From Schistocephalus solidus (lineage: Eukaryota > Platyhelminthes > Cestoda > Diphyllobothriidea > Diphyllobothriidae): a stretch of 64,000 nt of DNA. The stretch spans positions 1 through 64,000 of the forward strand of contig WEDG01000848.1 in the NCBI GenBank assembly GCA_017591395.1, given 5' to 3'. The notes under the pieces are model-generated. The model worked only from the letters and a program-made list of their open reading frames with translations. It had not been told where the DNA came from and did not search any database. A program made the position numbers and the translations under genes. Positions 48,371 through 59,226 of the stretch are shown piece after piece. How positions within the stretch are numbered: position 1 is the stretch's first letter; every line of letters begins with the position of its first letter.

Positions 48371-51229
48371 TCAAAAATCCAAAAGTTGCGAGTTTGGGAA
48401 AGAAACAGACAATAAGGACTTTATATCTTTCGAAGTTAAATGTTTGCGTAATTTGGTTTTGAAAATAGCTAATGTAGACGACAACCTAATTTGCAGTGGT
48501 AGATTATTCCATATGAAAGCATATTTGGAGGCAAAAACTGAGACCGGTTGGTTGTGGAGCTAAGGGGTGGTGAAATGAACATGGAGGAATTACGAGTGGC
48601 ATAGGGTCGATTTACCGGAGTGAGAGCGTTAATTCGTGGGATATTTGGGCTAGAATTAACGCGAAACAGGAAGCAGAGACCAGCTTCGAGTCTTCTAACC
48701 CACAGAAATTTAATGTTTGCTAACTGGCATCTATCCGTATAAGAGAAACTGGATCCAGGAAGAGAAAATAGTTTTCGAGTAAAAACCCTCTGAACTTTTT
48801 TCAATCTTACTGCGGTCAGAGGCGTTCATCAGCCCAAATAGGGGACAGCAGTATTCGAGGATAGGAAGAACAAACATGCGGTATAGGTTTAACTTTATTT
48901 CCGGAAGGAAGAAATTATGTGATATAAAACCACATATCTGTGCAGCCTTTGCAGAAATTCGATCTGCATGAGGCGATAATGCTAGCTTATTCGTGTAACT
49001 TAGACCTAAGTCTTTTATGGTTGATCGTTCTAAAAGTGTACTATTTTGAAATACTAGGGGTCCAGGAAGCTTGGCGGGGCCAAAACACATGAAACTGCTC
49101 TTGGATGGAGAAAATTCCATCTGCCAAGTACAGCTCCAACGTGAGAGCATTAGTAGATCAGTGTTTATTTTGTCAACGCAACTATTAGCAGTGTCTTTAG
49201 AAAATGAATAAATGCACTTGAGATCGTCAGCGTAAACGAAATTTTGTGAATTTGTGAGTAAAGTTGAAATTTCGTTAATGTACAGAATGAAGAGAAGGGG
49301 ACCTAGAACGGTGCCTTGAAAAACGCCACTCGTGATCGGTTGAGGCGTCGAATAGCTATTACCTACTAAGACCTTCTGGCTGCGGTTAGACAAGTAGGAA
49401 CCAATGAAGTCAAGGAGAGGAGGCCGGATGCCGAGGGCTTCCAGTTTCACTAGAAGACGTCTGTGCGGTACCTTGTCAAAGGCTTTGCTCAGGTCAAAGT
49501 AGATCACAACCACTGACTGTTGCTCGTTACGAAGGGAAGTGACGAGGTTAAGAAAAGCTAAGTGACACACTTCGCATGATCTCCCAGGTAGAAAACCATA
49601 TTGTGAGTCGCTTAAAAGCTTATTTTCTTGGCAAAAGTCGAGAATTTGATTGAAAATAATTTTTTCAAGAAGTTTTGCGAGAGCCGGGGTTTTGTGAACG
49701 CCTCGATAATTATTTACGTCCGAACGAGATCCCGACTTGAAGACAGGAAGAATAATAGATGTCTTCCATGAGTCAGGAAAGAATCCATTTAAAAGATAAA
49801 CTGAGAATACATGGCTAAGCAATCGGGGAAAGCTCGGCACTCTCTTAATAACTGAGTTTGGAATACCGTCAGTTCCCGAAGAGTGCGAGTTTTTCAGACG
49901 AATTATTTGCTTACGAATTAGTTCTAAGGAGAAATCAATAGTGCTGATAACATTCAATGAGGATGCCTGAAACGTCGGAACCGGTTCAGATTCCATCGTA
50001 AGATGATTTGCAAAGAACGCACTAAACAGTTCTGCCTTGTCAGAGTCTTCCAGAACGAAGTTCTTGTCTTCATTTAGTAATGGAGGAATTTCATAACCTC
50101 GTTTAGAAGAGGATCGACGGCGGAACAGTTGAGCAACAGATTTTGCAGTGTTTGGCTCACTGAGTGCGCAAGATTCCCTCTGTCTGTCATGTGCAAGACG
50201 AATCTTAGAGGCTAATTCAAAAATCTCAGCGATCCTTAGGTGTACAGATAACGAACTAGTATATTGATCTTTCAACTGCTTCTTCAATTTCTTTAGTCGT
50301 GGCAAAAGAAAGTGAGGAACGGTTGATTCCGAGACGTAGGGCTTGACTATTTTGGTTGGCACAAGCTTCAGGATGTTATTTGAAACGACTGACACGAAGT
50401 CACAAAGACTTGCTGCGTCGTTCATGGAGGAGAGATTCTGCCAGTCCAATGAGTCAAAAAAGTTACTAATTAAGCTCATATCTGCGAGGTCAAAAGCATG
50501 ATAGGTACGAACGGCACTAACCTTTTTCGATGAAACAATCGGAAGGCAACAGTGAATAAGTGTATGGTCACTTTGGAAGAGGCCCTGCTTAAAATCAACG
50601 AAGAGGGGAGCAATGTCGTTTGTGAAAATCAGGTCTAAAATATGCTTTTCTCTCGTTGAAGAACGGACAAGCTGGGACCAATTAGAAAAATTAATCGTAT
50701 CGAGGAAAGGCTGAAATCTGGGTGGACAAACGTTTGAAATCCAGTCAATTTCAGGAAAATTAAAGTCCCCAGCGATTATTTTAATGTTAAAATTGGACTT
50801 CGAAATCAATTTAAAAATTTCACAAAGTTTTGCATCATCATTGGATGATGAATTAGGCGGGTTGTAAATACATCCGAGAATCGCCTTTTGCCTGGACGAC
50901 AGGATAATGGATGCGAAGCAGTAATTACCAGAGAATGACGTAACATCTAGATCAAACGGGAAGTTCTTAAATGAAGCTTTAATATAGAGAAGACAACCAC
51001 CGCCACGCTTACTAATGCGGTCTTGACGGTAGAGATCGTACTGGTCTATGACAAGCAAAGAGTCGGAAATTAAGGGATGGGTCCAAGATTCAGTTACGCA
51101 TAAAACATCGGGCATTAGCTCGAAAGCAATGGCTCTCAGTTGCGCCATCTTATTTAAAACAGATCTAGCATTAAGTAATATGACATCTAGCGTAGTTCGA
51201 GTATCCAAACTAGGGTTATCGTTACTTAT
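48371..51229 (-). CDS. B1 ORF2: APE endonuclease and reverse transcriptase
   Basis: Nicks target DNA and copies the LINE RNA (target-primed reverse transcription). Open from 51208 to 48731, 825 codons from a TTG; the frame is open further upstream, with no ATG before the endonuclease. Endonuclease: N13, E40 (VTESW), GDFN 147-150, SDH 213-215. RT about 440-700: SSGTDGIP, FDLSKAFDKV (D572), QGTVLGPLLF, YADD 659-662. The frame leaves the family consensus at residue 805, where a run of six A (T6 at 48796-48801) replaces five; the next frame gives VQRVFTRKLF onward (to 48469). A second break at 48533-48537 separates a final segment with FIWNNLPLQIR and FKTKLRKHL, ending at 48371. The 41.9 kb copy shares that second break. 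Confidence 0.88.
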
Positions 51230-51235
51230 AAAAAA
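51226..51235 (-). promoter_or_regulatory. Putative -1 ribosomal frameshift site between ORF1 and ORF2
   Basis: In the ORF1 frame the final codons CCT TTT TTA TAA hold the canonical heptamer T TTT TTA. Slipping back one base makes the next codon ATA at 51229, exactly the ORF2 frame, which is open from a TAG just inside the end of ORF1. No ATG precedes the endonuclease in that frame. A downstream stimulatory structure was not demonstrated. Confidence 0.4.
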
Positions 51236-52671
51236 GGAAGACTTGGTGGTGGGGAAGTAAACTGTAGAGAGGTAGGTGCTGGCGGAAAGTAAAATGGCTG
51301 CTGTCTACAATTAGTTAAGCTGTTACTGCTAACTAAATTAGGATTATTGTAGAGAAACATATTTGGGTGGTATCCATTGAGAGGAAGGCTATTTTCTGCG
51401 TTAGCGAAAATAGGAGGCCTATAAATAGGGTTTTGAGGAATATTGGAATAATATGGGGGGAGAATAAGATTTGAAAACGGAACAAATTGTTTTGGAAAAC
51501 TGGTACCGTAAGGGGTAGGGTTAAATAATGGGGCAGCCTGAGAAATTGATTGGTTGGGATAATTGCGAAGGAAATTTTGGGTATGTATGGTAGCTGCTGG
51601 AGGGTTAGGATGTTTCCCAACTTTAATAACATTTGTCTTTTTGGAACTTAAGTTTGGAGCATCCTTTGACTTGCCCAGGTTTTTGATAAGTTTATTAGAT
51701 TGGACAGCTGAGACCGGAGTGGATATCGTGGAATGGGAACGAGGTGGACTTGACCCAGTATTGTTGACTAAGTCAACAGTAGGAATACAAGGAAAACTAC
51801 GTTGAAACGGAGAAGCAGTCGGTCTTGGCACTTTAGACGGAGTTACTGGCATTAAAGGTGGGCTTACGACATGGCTGATAGCTACTGCGTTGGAAATTCC
51901 TATTCGCGAGGAAGAAGGCTTTAGTGGATTCGTTGAATCGAGAGCAGGAGTTGAAGTTAAGGTTTTTGAACCGGGCACTATAGGAGATTGTTGTATCGTC
52001 TCGTTATGGTTTGCATAGCCATGACAAGACTTATGGATAATGGATTGAGAGGCCGAAGACCTATGCAAGAGGTGAGACACATTCCTTCGCTCCATCGGTG
52101 TAAGATCCCGACAAAGGAAACATTTTGCATCTTCTAGATAACGAGAAATGCGACCTCGTTGTGCAAAAATGGAATCCACCTCGATTGGTGAAAAAAGGGT
52201 GACTAATATAGGTGGATTTTTGCTACGTGAGGAGAGGCGTTTGGCTTCCGCTATTTTGTAGTTGAAACCGCACGAGTACAGGAAGTTTACGGCAACGTCA
52301 ATGGGTCGTCTGTCCCGTGAAACATTTTTTAAAAGAAAATTATAGTTTCGTTTCTGTCGGTCTGATGTTTCAGTGGCAACCAAATGGACGAGAGAATCCA
52401 GACGCTGACATTCCTGAGAGGGAAGAGCAGAGATGTCACCGTCGAATAAGTTTCCCAGTATAGAGAGAACTGATCCAAACTTTAACATTAAATCATTACA
52501 GTTTTGTAAAGCAGAGAGATCAAGCTGCTTAGCTTTAACGATTGGTTGCATATGCATATCACTGCTGTGACTACTTGATGCAACCAAGCAACGCTTCGGT
52601 GCAATGGCTGAGAGCTTGCGACGAGCCGAGATTTTGTTCTCATTTTTGCTAGGAGGCTTTAATTTGGTCAA
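51226..52671 (-). CDS. B1 ORF1: RRM-like RNA-binding LINE protein
   Basis: 481 codons, intact. Residues 1-50 are basic. A helical segment follows (about 52-100, LMLKFGSVLSILGNLFDG). Residues 108-190 are an RRM-like domain: NYNFLLKNVSRDRR, VNFLYSCGFNYKIAEAKRL, PPILVTLF, and CFLCRDLTPMERR, which resembles the common non-LTR ORF1 ending 'PDLTPEER'. Residues 200-481 are Pro/Ser/Asn-rich low complexity (PPPSLPFL at the end). No CCHC knuckle is seen. It likely coats the LINE RNA in a ribonucleoprotein (family inference). Its last codons, CCT TTT TTA TAA, contain a slippery heptamer. The ATG follows a 5' UTR with no obvious promoter. Confidence 0.85.
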   Translation of the reverse strand: MTKLKPPSKNENKISARRKLSAIAPKRCLVASSSHSSDMHMQPIVKAKQLDLSALQNCNDLMLKFGSVLSILGNLFDGDISALPSQECQRLDSLVHLVATETSDRQKRNYNFLLKNVSRDRRPIDVAVNFLYSCGFNYKIAEAKRLSSRSKNPPILVTLFSPIEVDSIFAQRGRISRYLEDAKCFLCRDLTPMERRNVSHLLHRSSASQSIIHKSCHGYANHNETIQQSPIVPGSKTLTSTPALDSTNPLKPSSSRIGISNAVAISHVVSPPLMPVTPSKVPRPTASPFQRSFPCIPTVDLVNNTGSSPPRSHSTISTPVSAVQSNKLIKNLGKSKDAPNLSSKKTNVIKVGKHPNPPAATIHTQNFLRNYPNQSISQAAPLFNPTPYGTSFPKQFVPFSNLILPPYYSNIPQNPIYRPPIFANAENSLPLNGYHPNMFLYNNPNLVSSNSLTNCRQQPFYFPPAPTSLQFTSPPPSLPFL

Positions 52672-53429
52672 ACTTAGGAAAAAGCAGTCGAATTATATTC
52701 TGCGACAAATATTTTTTCCAAAATTTTAACTACGGACCTTTATACGTGCTTGAGAGACTTCTTAGTATAACAGATCCACCTGACTAATAACGAGGCTATA
52801 TCGGCTGAAAGCGTTGACTATAAAGGTTTACGCCTGTAGAAGTGGACGAGCACCACAGGTATAAGCAGTTGATAGAGTGTTAAAATTGCAAAGTTTTTAT
52901 CAAAAAATCAGTTAGTAATTAAAGCTTTGGATAAGGAAATTCTGAAAAAATTAGAACTTTCACTTAGCTTTCAAAAACGAGCTGCGCGCCTTGACCTTGA
53001 CCTTGCGTTTTTTTTTTCTAAAAAGAGAGATAAACAGAAAAAGGAAGGCTTTGGAAGACATTTTGCCGATCCAATGAAAATTTAGCCTTGCAAGCATACA
53101 AAACTCAAAGGAACAAGTTTAAAAGTTTGATCTTCCAAAGCTGACGGGATATCGATAGGGATTTGCTCCAGAGAGCCGTTCACACGCCCAAATTGCTATA
53201 TAGATATGTAAGAAAAAGCACAAGTAACAGGAACCCGATTCCTGTTATGAGAAATGATGACGGTTTCGAGATATCAGAAAATAAAAACAAAGCTGAACAC
53301 TTTTCCAGTTCTTTCAGTCGGTTTTCACCAGAGAAACTGTTTTCATTCCATCTAGATACGAGACTATGGGAGCACCAATTATTGAGGATATGCTCTTTCG
53401 AGAAGAGGCGGTCCTTGAAGTACTAAAAA

Positions 53430-54328
53430 TATAGAACTAAATATTAGTTCAACTCTTTCCAAGCTTTCTGTCATTACCCCCGTTAGTCTTCCTTATAACC
53501 TAAGAAATTCTGCACTAATTATACCTCCCCCTGCATCCTCCACGTGTAAACGCTCTCTTTTCTTTGCTTCTAGGTATAGTTTTCTTTGGAATAACTTGCC
53601 AATTGAAATTAGGTCGTTTACTAGTCTATCTGCATTCAAGCAAAGACTGCACATTTATCTTAACACTGATTCTATTAACCTTTTATTTTCATCATCTTTT
53701 CCCAGTAGCTTTCCCCATGACTCGGAGAAAGGATCATCGGAAATTTAAGTGACCCTCTTGAAACTATATTTTCGCTACCTTGGGTCGCCCGTGAACTATG
53801 ATGTCTCCTTATATCACCAGTCATCCGGACATCATTCGGACGTACACATTCGGTGGTCCACAGTCTAAATTGCTACCGTTTCTTTGGATACTAACCATCA
53901 TCAGAATTCTATTCTGGATCCGAAGATGCTGAGGACTTAAGTTCATTTATGCATTTTCGTGAGATTTTGTTTCATACGCCTAAGTGATCAAGAACGTATC
54001 ACCTCGACGTTTCATTATCTCATTCTGAAATGCTACTACCATATTACCCTACTCTACCACCTGACCATTTTTTCCTATGCAGTTTTTTTCTCCTACCTTC
54101 TATTAAAAAATGAAGGCTTATTGAACTCTGCCTCCATTTTTATGGTAGCAGTTTTTTTCACTGCCTATTTTTTCTAGTTCACCATTAATTTTAAACCCTC
54201 GCTAACTGTTGACATAGCAGGACAAGTTATGTATTTGTACATTTTTATCTGCACACATTGTCATAACTTTATTTCGTTACAAATGTTTGCTTAGACAGTG
54301 CCTTGCCGGTGCTAACCAAATATAAATT
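53430..54328 (+). mobile_element. 5'-truncated family B2 LINE inside A2
   Basis: ORF2 end (FSLE.. to FKQRLHIYL), B2 3' UTR and an AAATATAAATTCTAAA tail. Flanks share CTAAAAA (53423-53429 and from 54329), consistent with a target-site duplication of about seven bases. A2 resumes at AAGTCTGAAAGCATGC, the next bases of A1 at that point. Distinct in sequence from the two near-identical B2 copies elsewhere. Confidence 0.78.
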
Positions 54329-54828
54329 CTAAAAAAGTCTGAAAGCATGCAAATCCCCTGGCCCCGACGAGATTCCAGCAAAGCTACTCCTCGAACTTGC
54401 TCGAGAGCTGGCGAAACCGCTATCCTTTCTGTTCCAGAAATCTTTCGATATGGGAATTATTCTTACCGACTGGAAAACAGTCCACATCACACCGCTTCAC
54501 GAAAGGGGTAGTCGTGCATTTGCTACAAACTACAGGCCTGTCAGCCTGACCTCAATCTGTTGCAAGGTTATGGAGAAGGTAGTCAAAAAGGAATTGATGA
54601 TTTATTTAGAAACACGTAAACTTTTATCAACTGCACAATACGGCTTTCGTAGGGGAAGATCGTGTGTTACGAACTAACTTTTTACGATGCAAAGCTGGAC
54701 AAAAGCACTTGACGCAAAAGACACTGTGCATGTGGCCTACATTGATTTCCAGAAGGCCTTCGATAGTGTTCCGCACCAGCGTCTCCTTCACAAGTTGAGA
54801 ATGTTTGGTATTGGAGGCAAACTTCTTT

Positions 54829-55797
54829 AGAATTTTGAATTTATATTTGGTTAGCACCGGCAAGGCACTGTCTAAACAAATACATAACTTGTCCTGCTAT
54901 GTCAACAGTTAGCAATGTTTTAAAATCAATGGTGAACTAGAAAAAATAGGCAGTGAAAAAAAAATCCTACCATGAAAATGGAGGCAGAGTTCAATAGGCC
55001 TTCATTTTTGAATAGAAAGTAGGATAAAAAACTGCTTAACAAAAAATGGTCAGGTGGTAGAGTAGGGTAGGGTAATACTGAAGTAGCAGTTCATAATGAG
55101 ATATTGAAACGTTGAGGTGATTCGTTCTTGATCACTTAGGCGTATGAAACAAAATCTCACGAAAATGCGTCAATGAACTGTAGTCTTCAGCATCTTAGGA
55201 TCCATAATTGAATTCTGATGATGGTTATTATCCAAAGAAACGGTAGCATTTTAGACTGTGGACCACCGAATGTGAACGTCCGAATGACGTCATCGTTTGG
55301 AGTACTGGTGATATAAGGAGACATCATAGTTCATGGGCGACTCGAGGTAGTGAAAATATAGTTTCAAGAGGGTCACTTAAATTCCCGATGGTCCTTTCTC
55401 CGATTCATGGGAAAAGCTACTGGGAAAAGATGAGGAAAATAAAAGGTTAATAGAATCAGTGTTAAGATAAATGTGCAGTCTTCGCTTGAATGCAGATAGA
55501 CTAGTTAACGACCTTATTTCAATTGGCAAGTTATTCCAGAGAAAACTATACCTAGAAGCAAAGAAGAGAGAGCGTTTACACGTGGAGGATGCAGGGGGAG
55601 GTATAATTAGTGCAGAATTTCTTAGGTTATAAGTAAGACTAACGGGGGTAATGACAGAAAGCTTGGGGAGATTTGAACTATTATTAAGTCGGAAAAGGAG
55701 ACAAAAGCCTGCTTTAAGTCTCCTGACCCAAAGAAATTTTAGCTTTATTAACTGGCATCTTGTTGAGTAGGAAGTAGTTGAAAGAGTCGGAATCAAG
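54829..55797 (-). mobile_element. 5'-truncated family B2 LINE inside A2, minus strand
   Basis: Minus-strand copy whose tail (ATAAATTCAAAATTCTA) starts at 54829. The 139-codon frame at 55796-55377 is the intact ORF2 end: RCQLIKLKFLWVRRLKAGF, FLWNNLPIEIRSL, FKRRLHIYLN. A2 is cut at CTTCTT(ACG) and resumes at GTGGATCACGAATTTTC; no clear duplication is visible. Almost identical to 22116-23142. Confidence 0.78.
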
Positions 55798-56960
55798 AAG
55801 TCGGTGGATCACGAATTTTCTCGTTGGTCGTTTCCACGTGGTCTGTATATGCGGATCGCGCTCAAAGCGCACTGTCATCGAGAGTGGAGTCCCACAAGGT
55901 TCAGTGTTCGGACCGATCCTATTTCTCTTTTTCATTAATGATTGTGTAGTGGAATTGAACTGTGACTTTGCTATGTTTGCGGACGATATAAAAATCTGGA
56001 AAGTTATCCACAATGCTGCCGATAGAGTCGATTTCCAAGCAAATCTCCGTCGATTGGACGAGTGGTCCCGAAAATGGCTCTTGTCCTTCAACTCAAACAA
56101 ATGTTCCCTGCTACGTCTAGGAAATCTAAATCAGGTCACTGATATGCGGCCCTAATACTTGAATGGTTTGCCATTCCGAGAAGCACACACACAGAAGGAT
56201 CTTGGAGTTCTGATGAAAAACAACCTGACGCCTTCTATGCAATGTTGCAAGGCAGCTAAATCCGCCAATTAAATGCTGTACGCTATCAATCGGGCATTTA
56301 ATGTTTTCTATGAAGACTGCTTTTCTAAAGTTTGGTCCTTTTGTAAGACCAAATCTTGAATATGCGATCCAAGCCTGGTGACCGTGGACCCAACAGGACT
56401 AAAACATGCCCGGAAGAGTGCAGCGGCGAGCCACAAAATTAGTAAGAGATCAAGGTGAACTGCCATATGAGATTCGTCTAAATAACCTTAAGCTCTATCC
56501 TTTGAGTTATAGGCAGTTGCGCGGAGACTTAATACAAACCTTTCGTACCGTGCGTGGCATGGATTGCTCCCTCCTATGTGATGACTTTTACAACCTTCCA
56601 CTACGAATAATCTCCGAGGTCATCCATTCAAACTAAGTGTGCCCCAAGTAGGATTGGATGTAAGGAAGTATTTTTTCACCAACTGTGTCGTTGAACCGTG
56701 GAATAACCTACCTGAGGCGATTATAATGTCCCAGTCTGTGGATACATTCAAACATCGGCTTGACATACACATGTTGCAGCACCATGAAGAATATGTGCCT
56801 ACTTAACCTTAACCATCTCAGTATACCACGTAAATCTGCCTGCATTCACTTAACTGTAACTTATTGACATTGCTTTTTATTCTTGCTATTTATGTTACAA
56901 ATAGGGATTTCAAAGGCGTAAGCCTATTTACACTGAATTGAAACACACTGAACTGAACTA

Positions 56961-57525
56961 AGCGTATGCAGTCGCAAATATATGTTTAGGGTCAAAACAT
57001 GGAGGGGATGGTTGCGTTTGCGAAGATCATGGTCAGAACGCTGGATATGTGACTATAATTCCCTTTGCTGATCACAGAGACCACCGGCAAGTTTGCGGAA
57101 TCAGAGGATCCTGCCGCAATCGTCAACAGTCCGCTGAGGATGACAAAAGGAAGAATGTAAAAGGCCGTGAAGACAACTGCTCCAGAGCACGGTTATTTTG
57201 ATGACAAACAAGGTCGTCACATTTCACATAGTACCGAAATGAAGTGACCGCTAAGACCATCGTCGTAACATGATAATTCATTGTTGACCGAGGAAACTAT
57301 TGTCAGGGTTGAAAGACGGAGGATTTTGTCGTGATCATTAAAATTTCTTTGTGTTTTTTATGCAGAAAGGACTCATACTATTCATGTTTCACTAAACTTG
57401 GGTGATGCTTCACGATCCAAATCGTATTACTGTCGGTGTTTTTGAGTGGACTAAAACGTCGGTGTTTGGGTGGCCATTATTAACTGTTTAGTCCTTGGGT
57501 TTATGGTCTTCGAGCACGTTCACCA
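56961..57525. other. 5' flank of POLR2E, no other feature recognised
   Basis: A pyrimidine-rich TTTCTTTGTGTTTTTTATGCAG stretch ending near 57365 could be a splice acceptor for a 5' UTR intron or trans-splicing, 160 nt before the ATG. No transcript evidence exists. No TATA motif is clear. Confidence 0.35.
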
Positions 57526-58213
57526 ATGACCGAGGATACAGAAACTTATAAACTTTGGAGGATAAAGAAGACAATTCTCAAAATGTGCAGAGACAGGGGT
57601 TATCTGGTTATGCAGAAAGAGTTGGACCAAACTCTTGATGAATTCAAAGAAAGCGTCGGTGATCCCCCTAGTCGCAAGGATTTATTAATGGTCGTAAACC
57701 ACGAAGAAGATCCGGCTGATATGCTCTATGTGTTCTTCCCAGAAGAGGAAAAAGTCAATATGAAAACGATTCGCGCATATGTAGACCAAATGCAGCAAGA
57801 TCACACGTACAAAGCCATCCTCGTTTTACAGGATCGCGGACTAACGCCGGCTGCGAAAACCGTAAATCTTGCATTTCTTCTTATTTTGCAGGCCATCGCT
57901 GAATTATCATATAAGTATACTCTTGAATGTTTCTTTGAAAACGAATTAATGGTTAACATAACGGAGCATGAATTGGTACCCCAGCACATCGTGCTAACCC
58001 AAGAGGAAAAGAAGGAATTGCTTGATAGATAGTAAGCTTTGTACTATCTCCCAGTTATACATAAATAGTCGTCTTAAGGAAAGCCAGTTACCGAAAATGC
58101 AAGTCAGTGATCCGGTTTCTCGGTATTACGGACTCCGTCGGGGGCAAGTTGTACGAATAAATCGGCCTTCTGAAACTGCCGGACGCTATATAACCTACCG
58201 CATTGTCGTGTAA
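57526..58213 (+). CDS. POLR2E: RNA polymerases I, II and III subunit RPABC1 (RPB5)
   Basis: Shared subunit of the three nuclear RNA polymerases, at the lower jaw near incoming DNA. Exons 57526-57861, 57892-58031, 58069-58213 give 206 residues, about the family's length (human about 210). The N-terminal jaw domain starts [16 protein letters not shown] with RGYLV and [20 protein letters not shown] and [15 protein letters not shown] follow. The C-terminal assembly domain has [17 protein letters not shown] and [13 protein letters not shown]. The first intron is 30 nt, phase 0 and stop-free, so an unspliced frame inserts ten residues in a conserved helix. The second is 37 nt (GTAAGC...AATAG), phase 2; splicing restores [13 protein letters not shown]. 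It looks intact and single-copy. No AATAAA is seen within 200 nt downstream. Confidence 0.95.
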
Positions 58214-59226
58214 CTTATAAAGAAAGTATTTGTAAATATATTTCCGTTACCTGCCGTTTTTTTCTTCTAAGTTTAGTTACTCACTCTACCAGTCTTTCCA
58301 GAAAAACAAATCAGTCATCTTACATGTGCATATTTCCCGATATCATGCCTATGTCTAGTCCTAGGCTATCAGCTCAGGTTTGGGGGTTGCGTGCGGCTTA
58401 TGACCTTCTTTGTTTACCTATGCGAATAACTCGACCGTACAACATCCTCAGCATTGAAATTTATCACGCGAGTGGACTACCTAGACAGGTTATGCCTACG
58501 TGGTCTAATAACAAGAGCCAACCAATCAAAAAACTAGCCGCAGAATAACCTTGGGGGGGCTAGCTGTGGGTGTGTAGGATGTTACTGGTGTTCTGTATTC
58601 CCAATTTTCACCTTGCTAAGTAGCCCTCACTGGAACTTTTCAATTCAAAACACTTATTATTCGTTTGTGCTGAAATATCGGTTGAATACCTCAACTTCTA
58701 ATCTTTCTGGCGTTTGAATAAATCCTGTCTTCGTATTGATATCATTAAGTATTTTTAATGTCGGAAAATTTGCATACGAGTGATTTACACTTACTTTAGT
58801 TATTGACTCTGGCTAGAAATCAAACGTTTCAACAGTCCTTACAAATGAGTATTAGTATAACTTAACAGTGGAAAGTAATTTTGATTAGAAATTACAGGAC
58901 AAGTGTAAATATTGGATCCGGATTCAGTCTTTTGAATTCAAGTAAATCGAAAGGAACTGGCCAGGTGCCTCGATAAAGAAGTCTACAGTGCTGTGTCTTG
59001 CCCTTGGCAGCGAAAATTAACGTGACGCGAAAAACAGAAGGGATGTTTCTTTTCTATGAAAGTTTATATTGGCGGTCTCAATCTCGCGTTTAGCTCTATG
59101 TGGTTTCAGTATCTGCTCACCGACTTAAGGAATACGTTTGTGCATTGTTCAGCATATTGCAATTACTAAATTTTGATCACAAGTTCTATATTTGTTTGCA
59201 ATCATGCTTAGGTACCTGTGTATCAC
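58214..59226. other. Intergenic, no gene recognised
   Basis: Convergent interval between plus-strand POLR2E and the minus-strand exons at 59.2-59.8 kb. It would hold the 3' UTRs and possibly further exons of the minus-strand gene; none was identified. An AATAAA occurs near 58717. Confidence 0.4.

Larger units (their letters stand above)
47573..53016 (-). mobile_element. Full-length CR1-like LINE B1, youngest element in the window
   Basis: 5.44 kb on the minus strand. It has a 5' UTR (53016-52672), ORF1, ORF2, an 800-nt 3' UTR, a GGCCC-AGA-GGGCC hairpin (47610-47622) and a (TTTA)n tail ending at 47573. Flanked by TCTA at 47569-47572 and 53017-53020, a target-site duplication in the linker of A2 ORF2. 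ORF1 is intact. ORF2 has two single-base homopolymer differences. It starts with an A-run followed by CGCAAGGTCAAGGTCAAGG. Confidence 0.85.
47268..56960 (+). mobile_element. Family A LINE copy A2, 5'-truncated, carrying three other LINEs
   Basis: Blocks of A2 are 47268-47572 (endonuclease end, linker), 53017-53429 (linker), 54329-54828 (RT start) and 55800-56960 (RT, C-terminus, 3' UTR and ACTGAACTGAACT tail). Each block ends and resumes at adjacent positions of copy A1. Insertions are B1 (minus), B2 (plus) and B2 (minus). A2 begins at the point matching 44756 in A1, next to the B-type tail that ends at 47231. Coding parts are broken by frameshifts and stops, though FADD survives near 55976-55987. 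Confidence 0.8.

Noticed and set aside
53995..54020. GACGTTTC words in B2 3' UTRs as possible hammerhead cores
   Set aside because: No CTGATGA box or stem II follows; they are part of the LINE 3' UTR.
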